From Candidatus Sedimenticola sp. (ex Thyasira tokunagai) (GTDB lineage: Bacteria; Pseudomonadota; Gammaproteobacteria; Chromatiales; Chromatiaceae), in contig CP134874.1 of NCBI GenBank assembly GCA_037318855.1, positions 1 to 64,000 of the forward strand: a DNA stretch of 64,000 nt, given 5' to 3'. Under the pieces are notes generated by a model. The model saw only the letters and a program-made list of their open reading frames with translations, was not told where the DNA came from and did not search any database. The position numbers were made by a program, and so were the translations under genes. Positions 10,430-20,598 of the stretch are shown piece by piece (within the stretch, counting starts at the first letter, position 1; each line of letters starts with the position of its first letter).

Positions 10430-11593
10430 CTAGTAGATATGTAAAATCAGTCCAGTTACCCCGAACGCAACAACCAGCAACACTATTGGCACCCGCATCG
10501 TTCTCAATGCAAAGAAACCCAATATAACGAGCGCCATCTCCAGCGGCGTAGTAACGGCACTGGTAAACACCGGCTGGTAGAGTGCCGAGAGCAGTAGCCC
10601 AACAACCGCTGCATTAATCCCCCAAACGACACCGGCGACTTTCGGTTTTGCTGCCAGTGACTCCCAGGCGCCCTGGAAGCTTAGCACCAGTAAAAAGCCG
10701 GGCAAAAATATTGCCACCGTTGCTACGACCGCTCCTAGCGGATTGCCTGATGACAATTCAGCTCCCAGAAACGTTGCCAGTGAAAACATCGGGCCGGGCA
10801 CGGCCTGGGCTGCAGCGTAGCCCAGCAGGAAACGATCTGTGGAAACTGCATCACCAATAGTTTGTTGCAGCAGAGGCAAAACTACGTGGCCGCCACCAAA
10901 AACAAGACTTCCCGCCTGGTAAAAATCAGAAAAAATATCAACCCATTGCGACACTTGCCGCCAGTAGCGGCAATCCTAAAAATAGAGCGAAAAGAGTACC
11001 AACGGCAGCAGTTTGAAACGCTCTTTTGTCTCACTCGCGGTGATAACCGGTTTGCCGTAAAAAGCACCGACCAGTGCCGCCGCCACCAGAACAGTCATTT
11101 GAGTCCACAGATTTGGCAGCCACAACAAGGTCACAACCGTCAGCACGGCAATAGCGATTGAGAGCCTCTCTTTGCAAAAGGCGTTGAACATGCTGAGTGA
11201 CGCATCAGCAACCACAATAACGGCCAAAAGTTTCAATCCATGAACAACACCTGAAAAGAGATCATTGGAGTGCTCTCCTGAACTTGTGATCGAGAGAACA
11301 TAGAGCAGCAGGAATGATGGTAAGGTAAAACCAATAAATGCCGCCAAGCCACCAAGAACCCCCGCACGGCGAACACCAAGGGCAAAACCGATCTGGCTCG
11401 ATCCCGGGCCGGGTAGAAATTGGCTTAGCGAAATCAATCTTGCATAAGAGGCTTCATCAATCCATTTAAGCTTCTGAACAAAAGCGGTCTGAAAATACCC
11501 AATATGTGCAGCAGGGCCACCAAAGCTCACGCAGCCCAGTGCCAGAAAACGCCAAAAAACTTCCCCAGATTTTCCCCATATCTATATCTTCAT
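10430..11593 (-). pseudogene. chrA: Chromate transporter ChrA, broken
   Basis: Two halves of a long-chain CHR-family permease are present. The N-terminal half (about 11580-10976) carries FLALGCVSFGGPAAHIGYF and SLSQFLPGPGSSQIGFALG. The C-terminal half (10954-10430) carries FGGGHVVLPLLQ and AAQAVPGPMFSLATFLG. Both are rich in transmembrane helices. A frameshift near 10965 separates them, and an in-frame TAG at 11582-11584 follows the likely ATG at 11593 by three codons. The family exports chromate or takes part in sulfate-like anion transport across the inner membrane. Rejoining the halves would give a protein of normal length (about 385 residues), so loss is recent or the indels are errors. 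Confidence 0.85.
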
Positions 11594-11884
11594 TAGTTAC
11601 TATTTAAGGATTGGAGTCTCATATATTCGAGTGGAAAAATATACACAAATCGTGATCAATCGACCACTCACCATGATTTCTGTTCAAAAACAACACCCAT
11701 GGAACCAGAATATGCAGAAGACGACCATTTGATATCCTGGTTTTTCTCTGCCTCCTCTGCGTCTCTGCTTTGGCTGCCTCGGTAAGCGCAGTTGTAGGCA
11801 TTACGAATCTTCACAGCGCGCTCTTCTTCCAGGCGACATTTCACCGAGCCTGCGTTTCGCCTTCTTCGGGCTGACCGCTTCCGA
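11594..11884. other. Intergenic region
   Basis: About 290 bases without a supportable gene. A basic, low-complexity reading frame on the minus strand (11668-11898) lacks any recognisable domain and overlaps the next pseudogene. Confidence 0.4.
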
Positions 11885-12374
11885 TTAGCCATCTTCACCC
11901 TGTACGATTACGCCGGATTTATTGAACAATTGAAAGCGGTGTTTGCGCTCTTGCGGGTCTGGATCGCAGATCAGCTGACAATGGGCGATATCCGGATAGA
12001 CGTCTCCGTGGGGTTATAAGAAGGATTTGGTTTTCGTCTGGCCGGTAGACAAGATTGGCCGCAACCGGAACCGATTTATAGCCACTGTTCTCAAGATAAT
12101 GAGATAAATGCAAGGCGACGCCGCTGGCCAGCACGTTGGCACGAATCATCTCCTTTTCCAGGAAAATCCGGCCTTTTTTCATTGAATAGGGTGCGATGCT
12201 TTCCGGAGCGATGGGTATGGCAAAGCTAACCGCCGACTTGGCTTGGGCAAGCACATAGGTCAGATCCGCCGAAGGCGGCCCATCCGCCAGGGCTTCGGTT
12301 GTGACACCCGAAGCCCCCGCCCCCTCAAGCAGCGCGAATTCCAAGACAGCTTTGCTCAATTCGTCCATAACCAC
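11885..12374 (-). pseudogene. QueG-like 4Fe-4S protein with internal deletion
   Basis: The N-terminal 125 residues (GASGVTTEAL, SAVSFAIPI, MIRANVLASGVALHLSHYLE, SVPVAANLVY) resemble the N-terminal domain of epoxyqueuosine-reductase-like ferredoxin-family proteins. The frame then fails near 12015. A neighbouring frame encodes a C-terminal-looking end, QLICDPDPQERKHRFQLF to SGVIVQGEDG at 11885. The cobalamin-binding and double 4Fe-4S cluster regions that normally lie between are missing, so about half the gene was deleted. The true substrate of this subfamily is unknown; it is not clearly QueG itself. Confidence 0.65.
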
Positions 12375-12956
12375 GCATCCTCGCCCACTGCTGTTCCGTT
12401 AACTTTCATGATAAGGGGAGGCAACCCTTTATTGATGAGTCAAAAGTACAGGACTCCGATCATTAAACTTAGCGAAAAAACAGAATTCCCTTATTGTTGC
12501 ATCTTGCTTCTTTATGCACAATAAAAGAATAAATCCCGCCAGCTACCCTACCAGAAACCCGGTTATTACTCCGCGAATTACCCCAGCCTACAAGCCGGCA
12601 TCCAGACCGATGCCAAGCTCTAGTTTTGTGATCATTTTTTGTCACAGCGAGAAAGTATGGTCCTACGTAGCTTTTACGAAGTACAGTCAGGGGACACAAT
12701 ACCTAGCTCCTCAATACCCTGTAATGTTCAGCTTGAAAAATGCGTCCTGTCGGCGGTTATCCCTGCTGGGTAATATGATGCGGGATTTCGCGATCCACTA
12801 CTCTTGCTAACCTGACCATTGTGAGAGAATACCGCAAATAAGTATCATGCCCCCTGAGAATCTCGGACGCTTCATCACGCGGTTCCGGGGCTGTTATGCA
12901 TTTCCAATTTCTTCAACTTCTGAAGTGATAGATCGATAAAGGTTGAACCCAACAGC
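12375..12956. other. Intergenic region without recognised features
   Basis: Nearly 600 bases with several short overlapping frames on both strands, none showing protein-like composition or a plausible ribosome site. Nothing further was recognised. Confidence 0.45.
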
Positions 12957-14885
12957 CTAATCATTTTTCAGGATGATCACTCTTCTGCGGCGACCAATAC
13001 CCACTAGGCATACAGCAGCCGACAGAAACAACCACACTGCAGATGGTAAAAGGGCACTGCAGCAGCCCCTGCCGTCAGGCGAAGAACATCGATAGTACCT
13101 ACTTCATTCTGTAAGATCTGTATATCCCACATATAATCTGCTGCCGTTCCCAAAAGAAGAGCTGGTCGAATGTACCGGTAATGTTTTCTGGTGGTAATAA
13201 TATCAAAGACATTACCTTCCATAGGTGTAAGCCATTGATAATAGAGAGTTCTAGCATCCCATCAAGGGCCGCTGTGTCAATTACATTCAACACATCATAC
13301 TCAGTGCCAACTACCAAGCCGCCAAGTTCGATCATTAACGTACCATCAGGGGTATGCATATAATTATCGACAGTGAGAACCCCCGGTGATGGTTGCCCGG
13401 GCCGACATCCCCGCCATTCAACAGCGTGCCCTTCACCACGCCGCTACCAGTAAAGACACCCGTCTCGAAAACATTGACAGACCCTGCAGTAACGGCTTGT
13501 ACTCCAGGATTTCCGATCACAAATCCGGACTGAGCACCAGTGAGGTCAATGATACCGCCCCACCTGCTGGAAACTATCGGCGACACGTACATCCTGGGCC
13601 GATGCACTGCTGTCCATTGTGATTCTTCCATCCCGAAACGAACTCAGACTCCCAAGCTGAACCACACCGCCACTGTTGAGGGTAACATCCCCCCCCTTCA
13701 TGGTGGTCATTCCCGACAGGTTTACATCGCACTTCCGGTTCCGGTGGAAGAGATGAGAATCCGACCAGTGCCGTTGCCGTTGGGGTTGTCCGTGAATGTG
13801 CTGATACCGGTGAGAGTGACGGTGCCGCCATCGGTGGCATTGATCCGTACATCCGCGGCATTGGTCTCACTGCGTGTCAGTGTAGTCAGAGAGCTGAGAT
13901 CCAGGAGGTGCCGGCACCATCCGCCGACAGTTCACGGTCGGCGTTATAGCCTATAGCCGCGGTGTAGCTGGTTGCAGAGGTGGTTATCTGTGCACTCCCC
14001 GAACCCTGGTAGCCCTTTCTGGCTATCAGGCTGGAAGCATTAATGTTACCGGCCACCATGGCAACGCTGGCACCATCTTCCGTGTACAAGCTGCTACCGC
14101 TGAAATCGGTCAGCTGGGAGAGATCCAGTACCCCGGTACTGCGTACCGTCACTGACGAGTTGGTCGCAGTCTGCAGTTGACCGCTGATTTCCCCGCCGTC
14201 CCGCACCGTGAAGGCGACATTGTTTATATCAGTGATACCGGGGATATCCACCAGGCTGCCGATACCTGTCGCACTCACCTGGATCTGCCCGCTGCCATTG
14301 CCGTTGGGATTGTCCGAGAAGGCACTGATACCGGTGAGAGTGACGGTGCCGCCATCGGTGGCATTGATGCGTACATCTGCAGCATCGGTCTGGCTACGGT
14401 ACAAGGTAGCAAGCCCAGAGAGGTTCAGGAGTGAACCGGCATTAGTAGCAGATAGTTCGCGGTCTGCATTGTAGCCTGTTGCAGCCGTGTAAGTTGTAGC
14501 TCCTGATAGATCGAGTACACCGCCACTTTTAGCATACAGTGAAGCCGCGTCAATTGATGTTGCTCCCAGCACGGAGAAGTCCTGAGAAGCCCCAACCACT
14601 GTGAATTTCATACCATCACCAATGGAGAAGGTATTGACAGCGCCGGTACCCAGCCCACTGTAGGTCACACTCGCGCTAGCGGTATTAATAGTGACGTCAT
14701 AGAGTGTCCCACCGGTATTAAGGGGGACATCTGGATTAGAACTCCAGTTGGTGGCAGTGCCGTAAAGCCCTGCACCTCCCTGCCACTGGACAGAGACGGC
14801 TGATGAGGCAGAAGGGAATGTGAAAATCGATGCGCAAATCAGATATGAAAATATTCTGTTTGCTGCGATAGCATTCTTAATTCAT
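12957..14885 (-). pseudogene. VPLPA-CTERM surface protein, frameshifted
   Basis: The start ATG at 14885 is followed after two codons by a one-base insertion; the shifted frame gives a secretion signal (SYLICASIFTFPSASSA). The body is a low-complexity beta-helix-like passenger of Gly, Thr, Ser and Asn with internal repeats: GYNADRELSA occurs near 14460 and 13940, and ADVRINATDGGTVTLTGIS near 14360 and 13850. Shifts occur near 13910, 13690, 13390 and 13040. The last frame ends VPLPSAVWLFLSAAV and GIGRRRR, a VPLPA-CTERM sorting signal (exosortase-type tripartite anchor). The product would be exported and processed at the inner membrane, probably as a surface or matrix protein. As read it is dead. 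Confidence 0.78.
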
Positions 14886-15202
14886 AGAGGACGTTCCAAT
14901 CCCATCTGTATACGAGCGCTATCTCTAGCATCAAAATGTGATCCATGTCAATAAAACACCGCCCCGAGGGCGCAATTGGGGCTTTGCTCGTATTCAACTA
15001 GAGCAAGGAAAATATCAAAGATGCATGGGCAAAGGTAAATGAGGCGCAGAGTCTTAATGCCAGAACATTTCCATCCGCATTTCTATCTGCTCTAAATGAG
15101 AAATTCCCTAGGCATTGACATGACCAAAGACTAGCACAAAGACTATGACACCCATCACTAATACATTCTCTTTGCCTTCAGCTTTCCAGCTTTCCCATGG
15201 CC
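14886..15202. other. Intergenic region
   Basis: Mostly featureless. A GC-rich hairpin (GCCCCGAGGGCGCAATTGGGGC region, 14969-14990) could terminate transcription. A short plus-strand frame at 15000-15119 has protein-like composition but no start or known family. Confidence 0.35.
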
Positions 15203-15799
15203 CTACTTGGATCGATTTGACAGCCGATGAAGTTTTATCTCGAAAGTTCTCCGGCTGTCCGATAGTTCCCGGAGTATAAGATATTCGCTGCTGTATTCGA
15301 GTATGAGGTAGGTGGCGCATTCCTTGGCCTCATGTTCCTGAATAGTTAACCGTGCCGCCTGGACTGACCAGCTTCCACTCTCTTGTTTATTACTCTCCTG
15401 TTGCCAGAGAAATGTTCCGTCGGCTGCAAGGCTTAACTGCTTCCCATCCACCGCCCAAGTGCCTACCAACTCGTGATGAAAAGGGAGGTGGGTTGCTGCT
15501 TCAAGGGTGTCTATCCATCCTGGCCGTGGTTGTTGTGGTAACTGGGATCCGGCAGACAAGGGGGGATCGTGAGGCAGCGGAGGTACAGGTGGCGTTTGCC
15601 GTGCTGGATAACAACGGGCGAGGTTGCGCATGACGTAGTGTTCTTCGACCAACTGTCCGAGGAAAGTACCATCAGCCTGCCACACCAGATATTGATGGTC
15701 TCTCCATCCCAGGTAACGTCCATTGCAGTAATAGAGCCATTTCCCATCCATAAATCCAACATACTGGCCAGACCAGGTAAACAGTGAAGTTGTTGCCAT
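15203..15799 (-). CDS. 4-fold beta-flower domain protein
   Basis: A 198-residue intact protein. The N-terminal 60 residues contain four short repeats of an aromatic/Gly pattern (FTWSGQYVGFMDG, LYYCNGRYLGW, YLVWQADGTFLGQL), as in the small domain called 4-fold beta flower. A Pro-rich linker (about 68-95) follows. The C-terminal half (about 105-190) has a lipocalin-like signature: LVGTWAVDGKQLSLAADGTF and SGSWSVQAARL. No signal peptide is evident. The role is unknown. It stands alone between the surface-protein pseudogene and meaB. Confidence 0.7.
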   Translation of the reverse strand: MATTSLFTWSGQYVGFMDGKWLYYCNGRYLGWRDHQYLVWQADGTFLGQLVEEHYVMRNLARCYPARQTPPVPPLPHDPPLSAGSQLPQQPRPGWIDTLEAATHLPFHHELVGTWAVDGKQLSLAADGTFLWQQESNKQESGSWSVQAARLTIQEHEAKECATYLILEYSSEYLILRELSDSRRTFEIKLHRLSNRSK

Positions 15800-15958
15800 G
15801 GGCGATCCCTCGGAAAGGGTAGTAAATAGTAGCAGTTATTATAGAGATGGAAGGGGCTGTGTGTCCTTAACTCCTCGCTTAACTTTCGACATCCGTTTTG
15901 ATCAATAAAAGCTGCCGGAAGATGCGACGAACTTTGCTCGGCGCAAAATGCTACTTAC

Positions 15959-16939
15959 TTAATCCTGCTTCAAAAAGAGATCAAGTAGTTGTGCAGCCGC
16001 CAGAGTCGGAGGCAGGTCACCTCGAGCAACAGCTGCTTCCAGCTGTGGAATCTTCGACTGAATCACAGGGTGCTTCCGCAAGGAGGTAAGGAGACTATCG
16101 GCGGTTTCACTCCACATCCAACTGCGTGCCTGTTCAGCGCGGCGCTCGGTCAGTTCACCACTGGCAGTCAGCGTGTCACGATAGTCACCAATCAACTCCC
16201 ACGCCTCGGCAATACCCTGTCCCTCCAGGGCGGAACAGGTCTTTACCGGCACCTGCCAGTTACGGGTGCGGGGGTGGAGCAGGCTGAGGGCGGCAACATA
16301 GTCTGCGGCCGAATGCCGGGCAGTCGCCTCCAGCACACCGTCCGCCTTGTTCATCAGGATCAAATCGGCCAACTCCATGATGCCGCGTTTTATCCCCTGG
16401 AGATCATCACCGCCACCGGGAATCAGCAGCAGCAGAAACATGTCGGTCATCTCCGCCACAGCGGTCTCCGACTGACCGACACCGACAGTCTCAACCAATA
16501 CCACATCGTGACCGGCTGCCTCACACAGCAGCATGGTCTCTCGGGTACGGCGGGTGACACCGCCTAAAGTACCTGCAGAGGGCGATGGACGGATAAAAGC
16601 TTCGGGTCGCCGGGAGAGGGTCTCCATGCGGGTCTTGTCACCAAGGATGGAGCCACCACTGAGAGCGGATGAGGGATCCACCGCCAGTACTGCCAGGCGG
16701 TGCCCCTGGTCGATAATATGGTTGCCAATAGATTCGATAAATGTGGACTTGCCGGCACCGGGTACGCCTGAGATACCGATGCGGATCGACTTTCCGGTAT
16801 GAGGCGCCAGCTGTTGCAGCAGCTCAGTTGCCGACTCCCGGTGATCGACCCGAGTGGACTCCACCAGGGTAATGGCGCGGGCCAGAGCACGGCGATTGCC
16901 GGCCAATATCTCCTGACTCAGCTCTACTGGATCAGGCAA
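15959..16939 (-). CDS. meaB: Methylmalonyl-CoA mutase-associated GTPase MeaB
   Basis: An intact 326-residue G3E-type P-loop GTPase of the MeaB/ArgK family. Walker A is GVPGAGKS (58-65), followed by the long [12 protein letters not shown] segment, the switch region [10 protein letters not shown] and the guanine-specificity motif MNKADG. It chaperones adenosylcobalamin loading and protects methylmalonyl-CoA mutase from inactivation, using GTP. The mutase gene lies upstream in the same orientation (22428-24575). The IS1595 element between pccA and meaB may now separate it from the prpE promoter, so expression could depend on read-through or its own promoter. Confidence 0.95.
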   Translation of the reverse strand: MPDPVELSQEILAGNRRALARAITLVESTRVDHRESATELLQQLAPHTGKSIRIGISGVPGAGKSTFIESIGNHIIDQGHRLAVLAVDPSSALSGGSILGDKTRMETLSRRPEAFIRPSPSAGTLGGVTRRTRETMLLCEAAGHDVVLVETVGVGQSETAVAEMTDMFLLLLIPGGGDDLQGIKRGIMELADLILMNKADGVLEATARHSAADYVAALSLLHPRTRNWQVPVKTCSALEGQGIAEAWELIGDYRDTLTASGELTERRAEQARSWMWSETADSLLTSLRKHPVIQSKIPQLEAAVARGDLPPTLAAAQLLDLFLKQD

Positions 16940-16970
16940 TGGAAGTTGCCTTACAAAAAACAGTATTTAG

Positions 16971-17000
16971 CCGGAAATGAACGCGAATAAACGCGAATAT
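16971..17000 (+). repeat. GxxExxY-start repeat, solo copy
   Basis: CCGGAAATGAACGCGAATAA followed by ACGCGAAT matches the segment covering the start codon of the GxxExxY gene at 20553-20577. Related copies lie at 18125-18148 and 20163-20182. Here no GxxExxY gene follows, so it is a relic or a mobile repeat. Confidence 0.7.
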
Positions 17001-17086
17001 TTCATTAACCACATCGTAGCTCATCAATGCCCTCTTCAGGGCATCAAGATCAACTTGGGCTCTCATATCCAGCACATTAAAACATT

Positions 17087-18115
17087 CCCGATTACCCATA
17101 AACCTCAGCCATTCTCAAGAAGCGATAAGGCATTGGTGGTGTACGCAACGCAACAAAGAGCAATCGCTCAATCATTTCTGGAAGATTGAAGCGACGATTA
17201 AACCGATATTCGAATTCGGCAAGATAACGAGGTACATGTTTTTTTTCGTATAGCATGAAAAGTTCCCTGCAAAGAATTCTTGACGTTGCCAAGCATGGTG
17301 TTCACCCACTTGAAGGTGGAGCTCTGTGCGCTTTTTCGACCGCCACCAGTCACAATGGCCACATGATCGCATTCAGCATCAGTGACAGCTCTGAAGCAGC
17401 AGAGACCATCAGAGAATACAGTGCTACCAGAAACCAGACTGGACTTGGCATATCGAGCAATTTCTGCACTACGAAAACCACGCACACGACGCAGATGAAT
17501 TTTCAAAGGCCTGCCGTCCTGCGTCGTCTCAACGGCGGCTACGAAAGGGATTTTGTTGCGGGAGCCTCGTCCACGCTTACCAGGTTTTTCACCGCCAATA
17601 TATGCATCATCCATTTCAATGCGGCCAGTCAGCTTTTCTTACCCTGGCGTTCCATCATTACCTGCATCAGTTTGTGCTTGAGCTTCCACGCAGTGTTGTA
17701 GTTCACTCCAATCTCACGAGACAGTTGCAAGGCAGAGGTGCTCTTTTTACGCTGGGTCAGCAAATAGATGGCCAGAAACCATTTCTTCAAAGGCAACTTT
17801 GTGCCATGAAAATGGTACCCGCAGTAAGCGATGTCTGGTGATGACATTTATGACACTGGTATATCTTGCGGCTTTTGAGTTCGCAGCACGTTGCGTTACC
17901 GCACTCTGGGCAAACATATCCACTTGGCCAGCGAAGTCGATGCAACGCTTGGCTGCATTGAGTATCGGTACCATATTTTTCCAGAAATTCGTGCAAACCA
18001 AGCCCTTTTTGAAACTGGATAGTATTTTTTGGCATGATGGAAACCCTCGTATATTCAGAGGGTTCCATTATGCGGCCACCACAGGCTCAATAGCTGAGCC
18101 TGGTGGGTAATCAGG
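17087..18115 (-). mobile_element. IS1595-family insertion sequence, copy 2
   Basis: Inverted ends are CCCGATTACCCA (17087-17098) and TGGGTAATCAGG (18104-18115), flanked by the 8-bp target duplication AAAACATT (17079-17086 and 18116-18123). It sits between meaB and pccA, next to the solo GxxExxY-start repeats. It is nearly identical to copy 1 at 2018-3107 but lacks the 39-bp tail duplication. Confidence 0.92.
17092..18035 (-). pseudogene. IS1595-family transposase, frameshifted
   Basis: From MPKNTIQFQKGLGL at 18035 the zinc ribbon, KWFLAIYLLTQRKK, REIGVNYNTAWKLKHKLM, MDDAYIGGEKPGKRGRGS and the C-terminal FNRRFNLPEMIERLL are all readable, but in several frames (breaks near 17815, 17630 and 17240). 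The DDE core is better preserved than in copy 1. Comparing both copies would give the intact ancestor. Confidence 0.88.
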
Positions 18116-18124
18116 AAAACATTT

Positions 18125-18148
18125 GCGTTTATTCGCGTTCATTTCCGG
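18125..18148. repeat. GxxExxY-start repeat
   Basis: GCGTTTATTCGCGTTCATTT followed by CCGG, the same motif (reverse orientation) as at 16971-17000 and at the start of the GxxExxY gene. Together with 16971-17000 it brackets the IS1595 copy 2. Confidence 0.65.
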
Positions 18149-18159
18149 CCAATAACGAT

Positions 18160-20142
18160 CTACTCAAACTCAATAATCACCTGATCAACCGCCAGGCTTT
18201 CACCCACTTCGGCATTGATCTTGGCCACCACGCCATCCTGTTCGGCGCGCAGGACATTCTCCATCTTCATCGCTTCGATCACTACCAGCTCTTCACCTGC
18301 TTTCACATTCTGGCCTTCGCTTACCGCCACTTTGACCAACAGGCCGGGCATGGGCGAGAGGAGGTATTTTGACATATCGGCCGCCACTTTTTCGGGCATC
18401 AGCGCGTGGAGTTCGGCGGCACGGGGACTCATCACCAATGCACGGGTTACATTACCGCGATAGGTGAGTGTCAGCCAAAGGCCACTACGCTCCACCTGAA
18501 AGCAGACAGCTTCATCATTAATGGTGGCGCGAAACAGCGGCTCTCCCAGCTCCCAATCCGTCATCAGACGATAACTCTTACCCTCATACTCAACCTCGTG
18601 GCCGGCAGCTGAAGTTTTTGCGGTCACTTGGTGGATCTCACCATTGATAACCACCGCCCACTCATTACCGACGTGGCGCTCGTAACCGGGTAACTGTCCA
18701 CTGAGGCGGGCGGCCCTGTCCATATAGCTACGATTAACCATGGCGGCAACAGCCACGGCTTTGGCGGGATCGTCCTGTGGTACATCGGCGGAGTTGAAAC
18801 CGTCGGGGTATTCGTCGGCGATAAAGTTGGTAGTCAGGCGTCCCTCAAGGAAACGGGGATGCACCATCAGCGCATTGAGAAAGCTGATGTTATGCTGTAC
18901 ACCGCGGATGTAATAGGCATCCAACGCCCCCTGCATACGTTCAATCGCCTCGCTGCGATCTTCTCCATAGGTCACCAGCTTGGCGATCATCGGATCGTAG
19001 AACATGGAGACCTCACCGCCCTCATAGACGCCGGTATCCACCCTCACCCCTTCACCCGTCGGTGGCTGATAGTGGATCAACCGGCCTATGGAGGGGAGGA
19101 AGTTACGGAAGGGATCCTCGGCATAGACCCGGGTCTCCATGGCCCAACCGTTTAACTGCACATCCTCCTGCTTCAGCGGGAGCAACTCACCGTTGGCGAC
19201 ACGGATCATCAGCTCCACCAGGTCGAGGCCGGTTATGTATTCGGTCACCGGATGCTCCACCTGCAGGCGGGTGTTCATCTCCAGAAAGTAGAAGTTGCGG
19301 TGGGCATCGACAATAAACTCAACGGTACCGGCGCTACGGTAATTCACCGCCCGGGCCAGTTGTACCGCCTGCTCACCCATCGCCTTGCGCGTCGCCTCAT
19401 CAATAAAGGGAGAGGGGGCCTCTTCGATCACCTTCTGGTGACGGCGCTGGATGGAGCACTCACGCTCATTGAGGTAGATGATGTTGCCGTGGGTGTCGGC
19501 CATCACCTGGATCTCGATATGGCGCGGCTCTTCAATAAACTTCTCGATAAAGACACGCTCATCGCCAAAGCTGGAGCGCGCCTCGTTGGTGGCGCGCTCG
19601 AAACCGTCACGGCACTCAGCCTCGTTCCAGGCCACCCGCATCCCCTTACCACCGCCACCGGCGGAGGCCTTAAGCATCACCGGATAACCCACCCCGGCGG
19701 CGATCTCCACCGCATGGGCTGTATCACGCACCACATCGGTGTAGCCGGGTATCACATTGACCCCAGCCTTCTCCGCCAGCAGTTTGGAGGTGATCTTGTC
19801 ACCCATGCTGTTGATGGCGAGAGTGGCGGGGCCGATAAAGGCGATCCCCTCCTTCTCCAGCGCCTCGCAGAAATCGGAGTTCTCGGAGAGAAAACCGTAG
19901 CCTGGATGGACCGCCTCGGCACCACTATCCTTACACGCCTGGATAATGCGCTCCATCACCAGGTAGCTCTCAGCAGAAGCGGATGCACCGATATGCACCG
20001 CCTCATCGGCCATCTGTACATGGAGGGCGTCCCTGTCCGCATCGGAGTAGACCGCCACACTCTTGATACCCATCTTGCGGGCACTCTTCATTACACGACA
20101 GGCGATCTCGCCACGGTTTGCTATCAGTATTTTTTTGAACAT
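18160..20142 (-). CDS. pccA: Propionyl/acetyl-CoA carboxylase biotin subunit
   Basis: An intact 660-residue alpha subunit. It has a biotin carboxylase domain (1-450: KILIANRGEIACRV, the ATP-grasp loop GGGGKGMR, LQVEHPVTE), a linker/BT domain (about 460-590) and a C-terminal biotin carrier with EAMKMEN, where Lys626 is the biotinylation site. It carboxylates biotin with ATP and bicarbonate for transfer to propionyl-CoA by PccB, giving (S)-methylmalonyl-CoA in the cytoplasm. It is co-oriented with pccB, mutase and prpE; a GxxExxY gene sits between it and pccB. Acetyl-CoA or methylcrotonyl-CoA specificity is less likely given the linked mutase. Confidence 0.93.
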   Translation of the reverse strand: MFKKILIANRGEIACRVMKSARKMGIKSVAVYSDADRDALHVQMADEAVHIGASASAESYLVMERIIQACKDSGAEAVHPGYGFLSENSDFCEALEKEGIAFIGPATLAINSMGDKITSKLLAEKAGVNVIPGYTDVVRDTAHAVEIAAGVGYPVMLKASAGGGGKGMRVAWNEAECRDGFERATNEARSSFGDERVFIEKFIEEPRHIEIQVMADTHGNIIYLNERECSIQRRHQKVIEEAPSPFIDEATRKAMGEQAVQLARAVNYRSAGTVEFIVDAHRNFYFLEMNTRLQVEHPVTEYITGLDLVELMIRVANGELLPLKQEDVQLNGWAMETRVYAEDPFRNFLPSIGRLIHYQPPTGEGVRVDTGVYEGGEVSMFYDPMIAKLVTYGEDRSEAIERMQGALDAYYIRGVQHNISFLNALMVHPRFLEGRLTTNFIADEYPDGFNSADVPQDDPAKAVAVAAMVNRSYMDRAARLSGQLPGYERHVGNEWAVVINGEIHQVTAKTSAAGHEVEYEGKSYRLMTDWELGEPLFRATINDEAVCFQVERSGLWLTLTYRGNVTRALVMSPRAAELHALMPEKVAADMSKYLLSPMPGLLVKVAVSEGQNVKAGEELVVIEAMKMENVLRAEQDGVVAKINAEVGESLAVDQVIIEFE

Positions 20143-20162
20143 TATTTATCCAGTTTTTTTAG

Positions 20163-20182
20163 CCGGAAATAAACGCGAATAT
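20163..20182. repeat. GxxExxY-associated repeat, downstream copy
   Basis: CCGGAAATAAACGCGAATAT lies just after the end of the GxxExxY gene and mirrors the repeat over its start (20553-20577), so the gene is bracketed by copies of one short motif. Confidence 0.65.
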
Positions 20183-20183
20183 A

Positions 20184-20570
20184 TTAAAAATTATTTACAA
20201 CCCTTCTCCATTCAACCCTTGGCTTTTGGAAATTGATCAGCAAGCAGATGTTAAATCCGCTTGCTTTTAGGTAGTTAAGACACTGTGCTATATGTTGGTC
20301 TGAAAAGGCATCCACACACTTAAGTTCCACTAAAAGCCTCTCTTCCACTAGCATATCCGCTACATAATTCCCGATGTCTTGACCTTTATAGCTGACTGTC
20401 ATCGGCACCTGAGTTTTTTGTTTTATACCCTGAGCATTCAACTCTTGCGCAAGTGCTCTCTCGTACACCTTTTCCAGAAATCCACTGCCAAGGTGGTTTG
20501 AAACCTCATAGGCTGCACCTATTACCTTTCTCGCCGTCTCGTCAATAAATTTGCGTTCATTCGCGTTCAT
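20184..20570 (-). CDS. GxxExxY protein
   Basis: A 128-residue protein with the family signature in GSGFLEKVYERAL (G-F-L-E-K-V-Y). It has a PD-(D/E)XK-like core (YVADMLVEERLLVELK, where Asp and E-x-K are visible) and the usual ending LKASGFNICLLINFQKPRVEWRRV. The function of the family is not established; the fold suggests a nuclease-like domain. It is inserted between pccB and pccA and bracketed by copies of a CGCGAATAAACGCGAAT-type motif that also overlaps its start codon, which points to mobility of the gene as a cassette. Confidence 0.9.
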   Translation of the reverse strand: MNANERKFIDETARKVIGAAYEVSNHLGSGFLEKVYERALAQELNAQGIKQKTQVPMTVSYKGQDIGNYVADMLVEERLLVELKCVDAFSDQHIAQCLNYLKASGFNICLLINFQKPRVEWRRVVNNF

Positions 20571-20598
20571 TTCCGGCCCTCCTTAGCCATTACTCAAT

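Noticed and set aside
15000..15119. Plus-strand frame ending FPSAFLSALNEKFPRH
   Set aside because: Protein-like composition but no start codon in frame, no family and no neighbour that would explain it.
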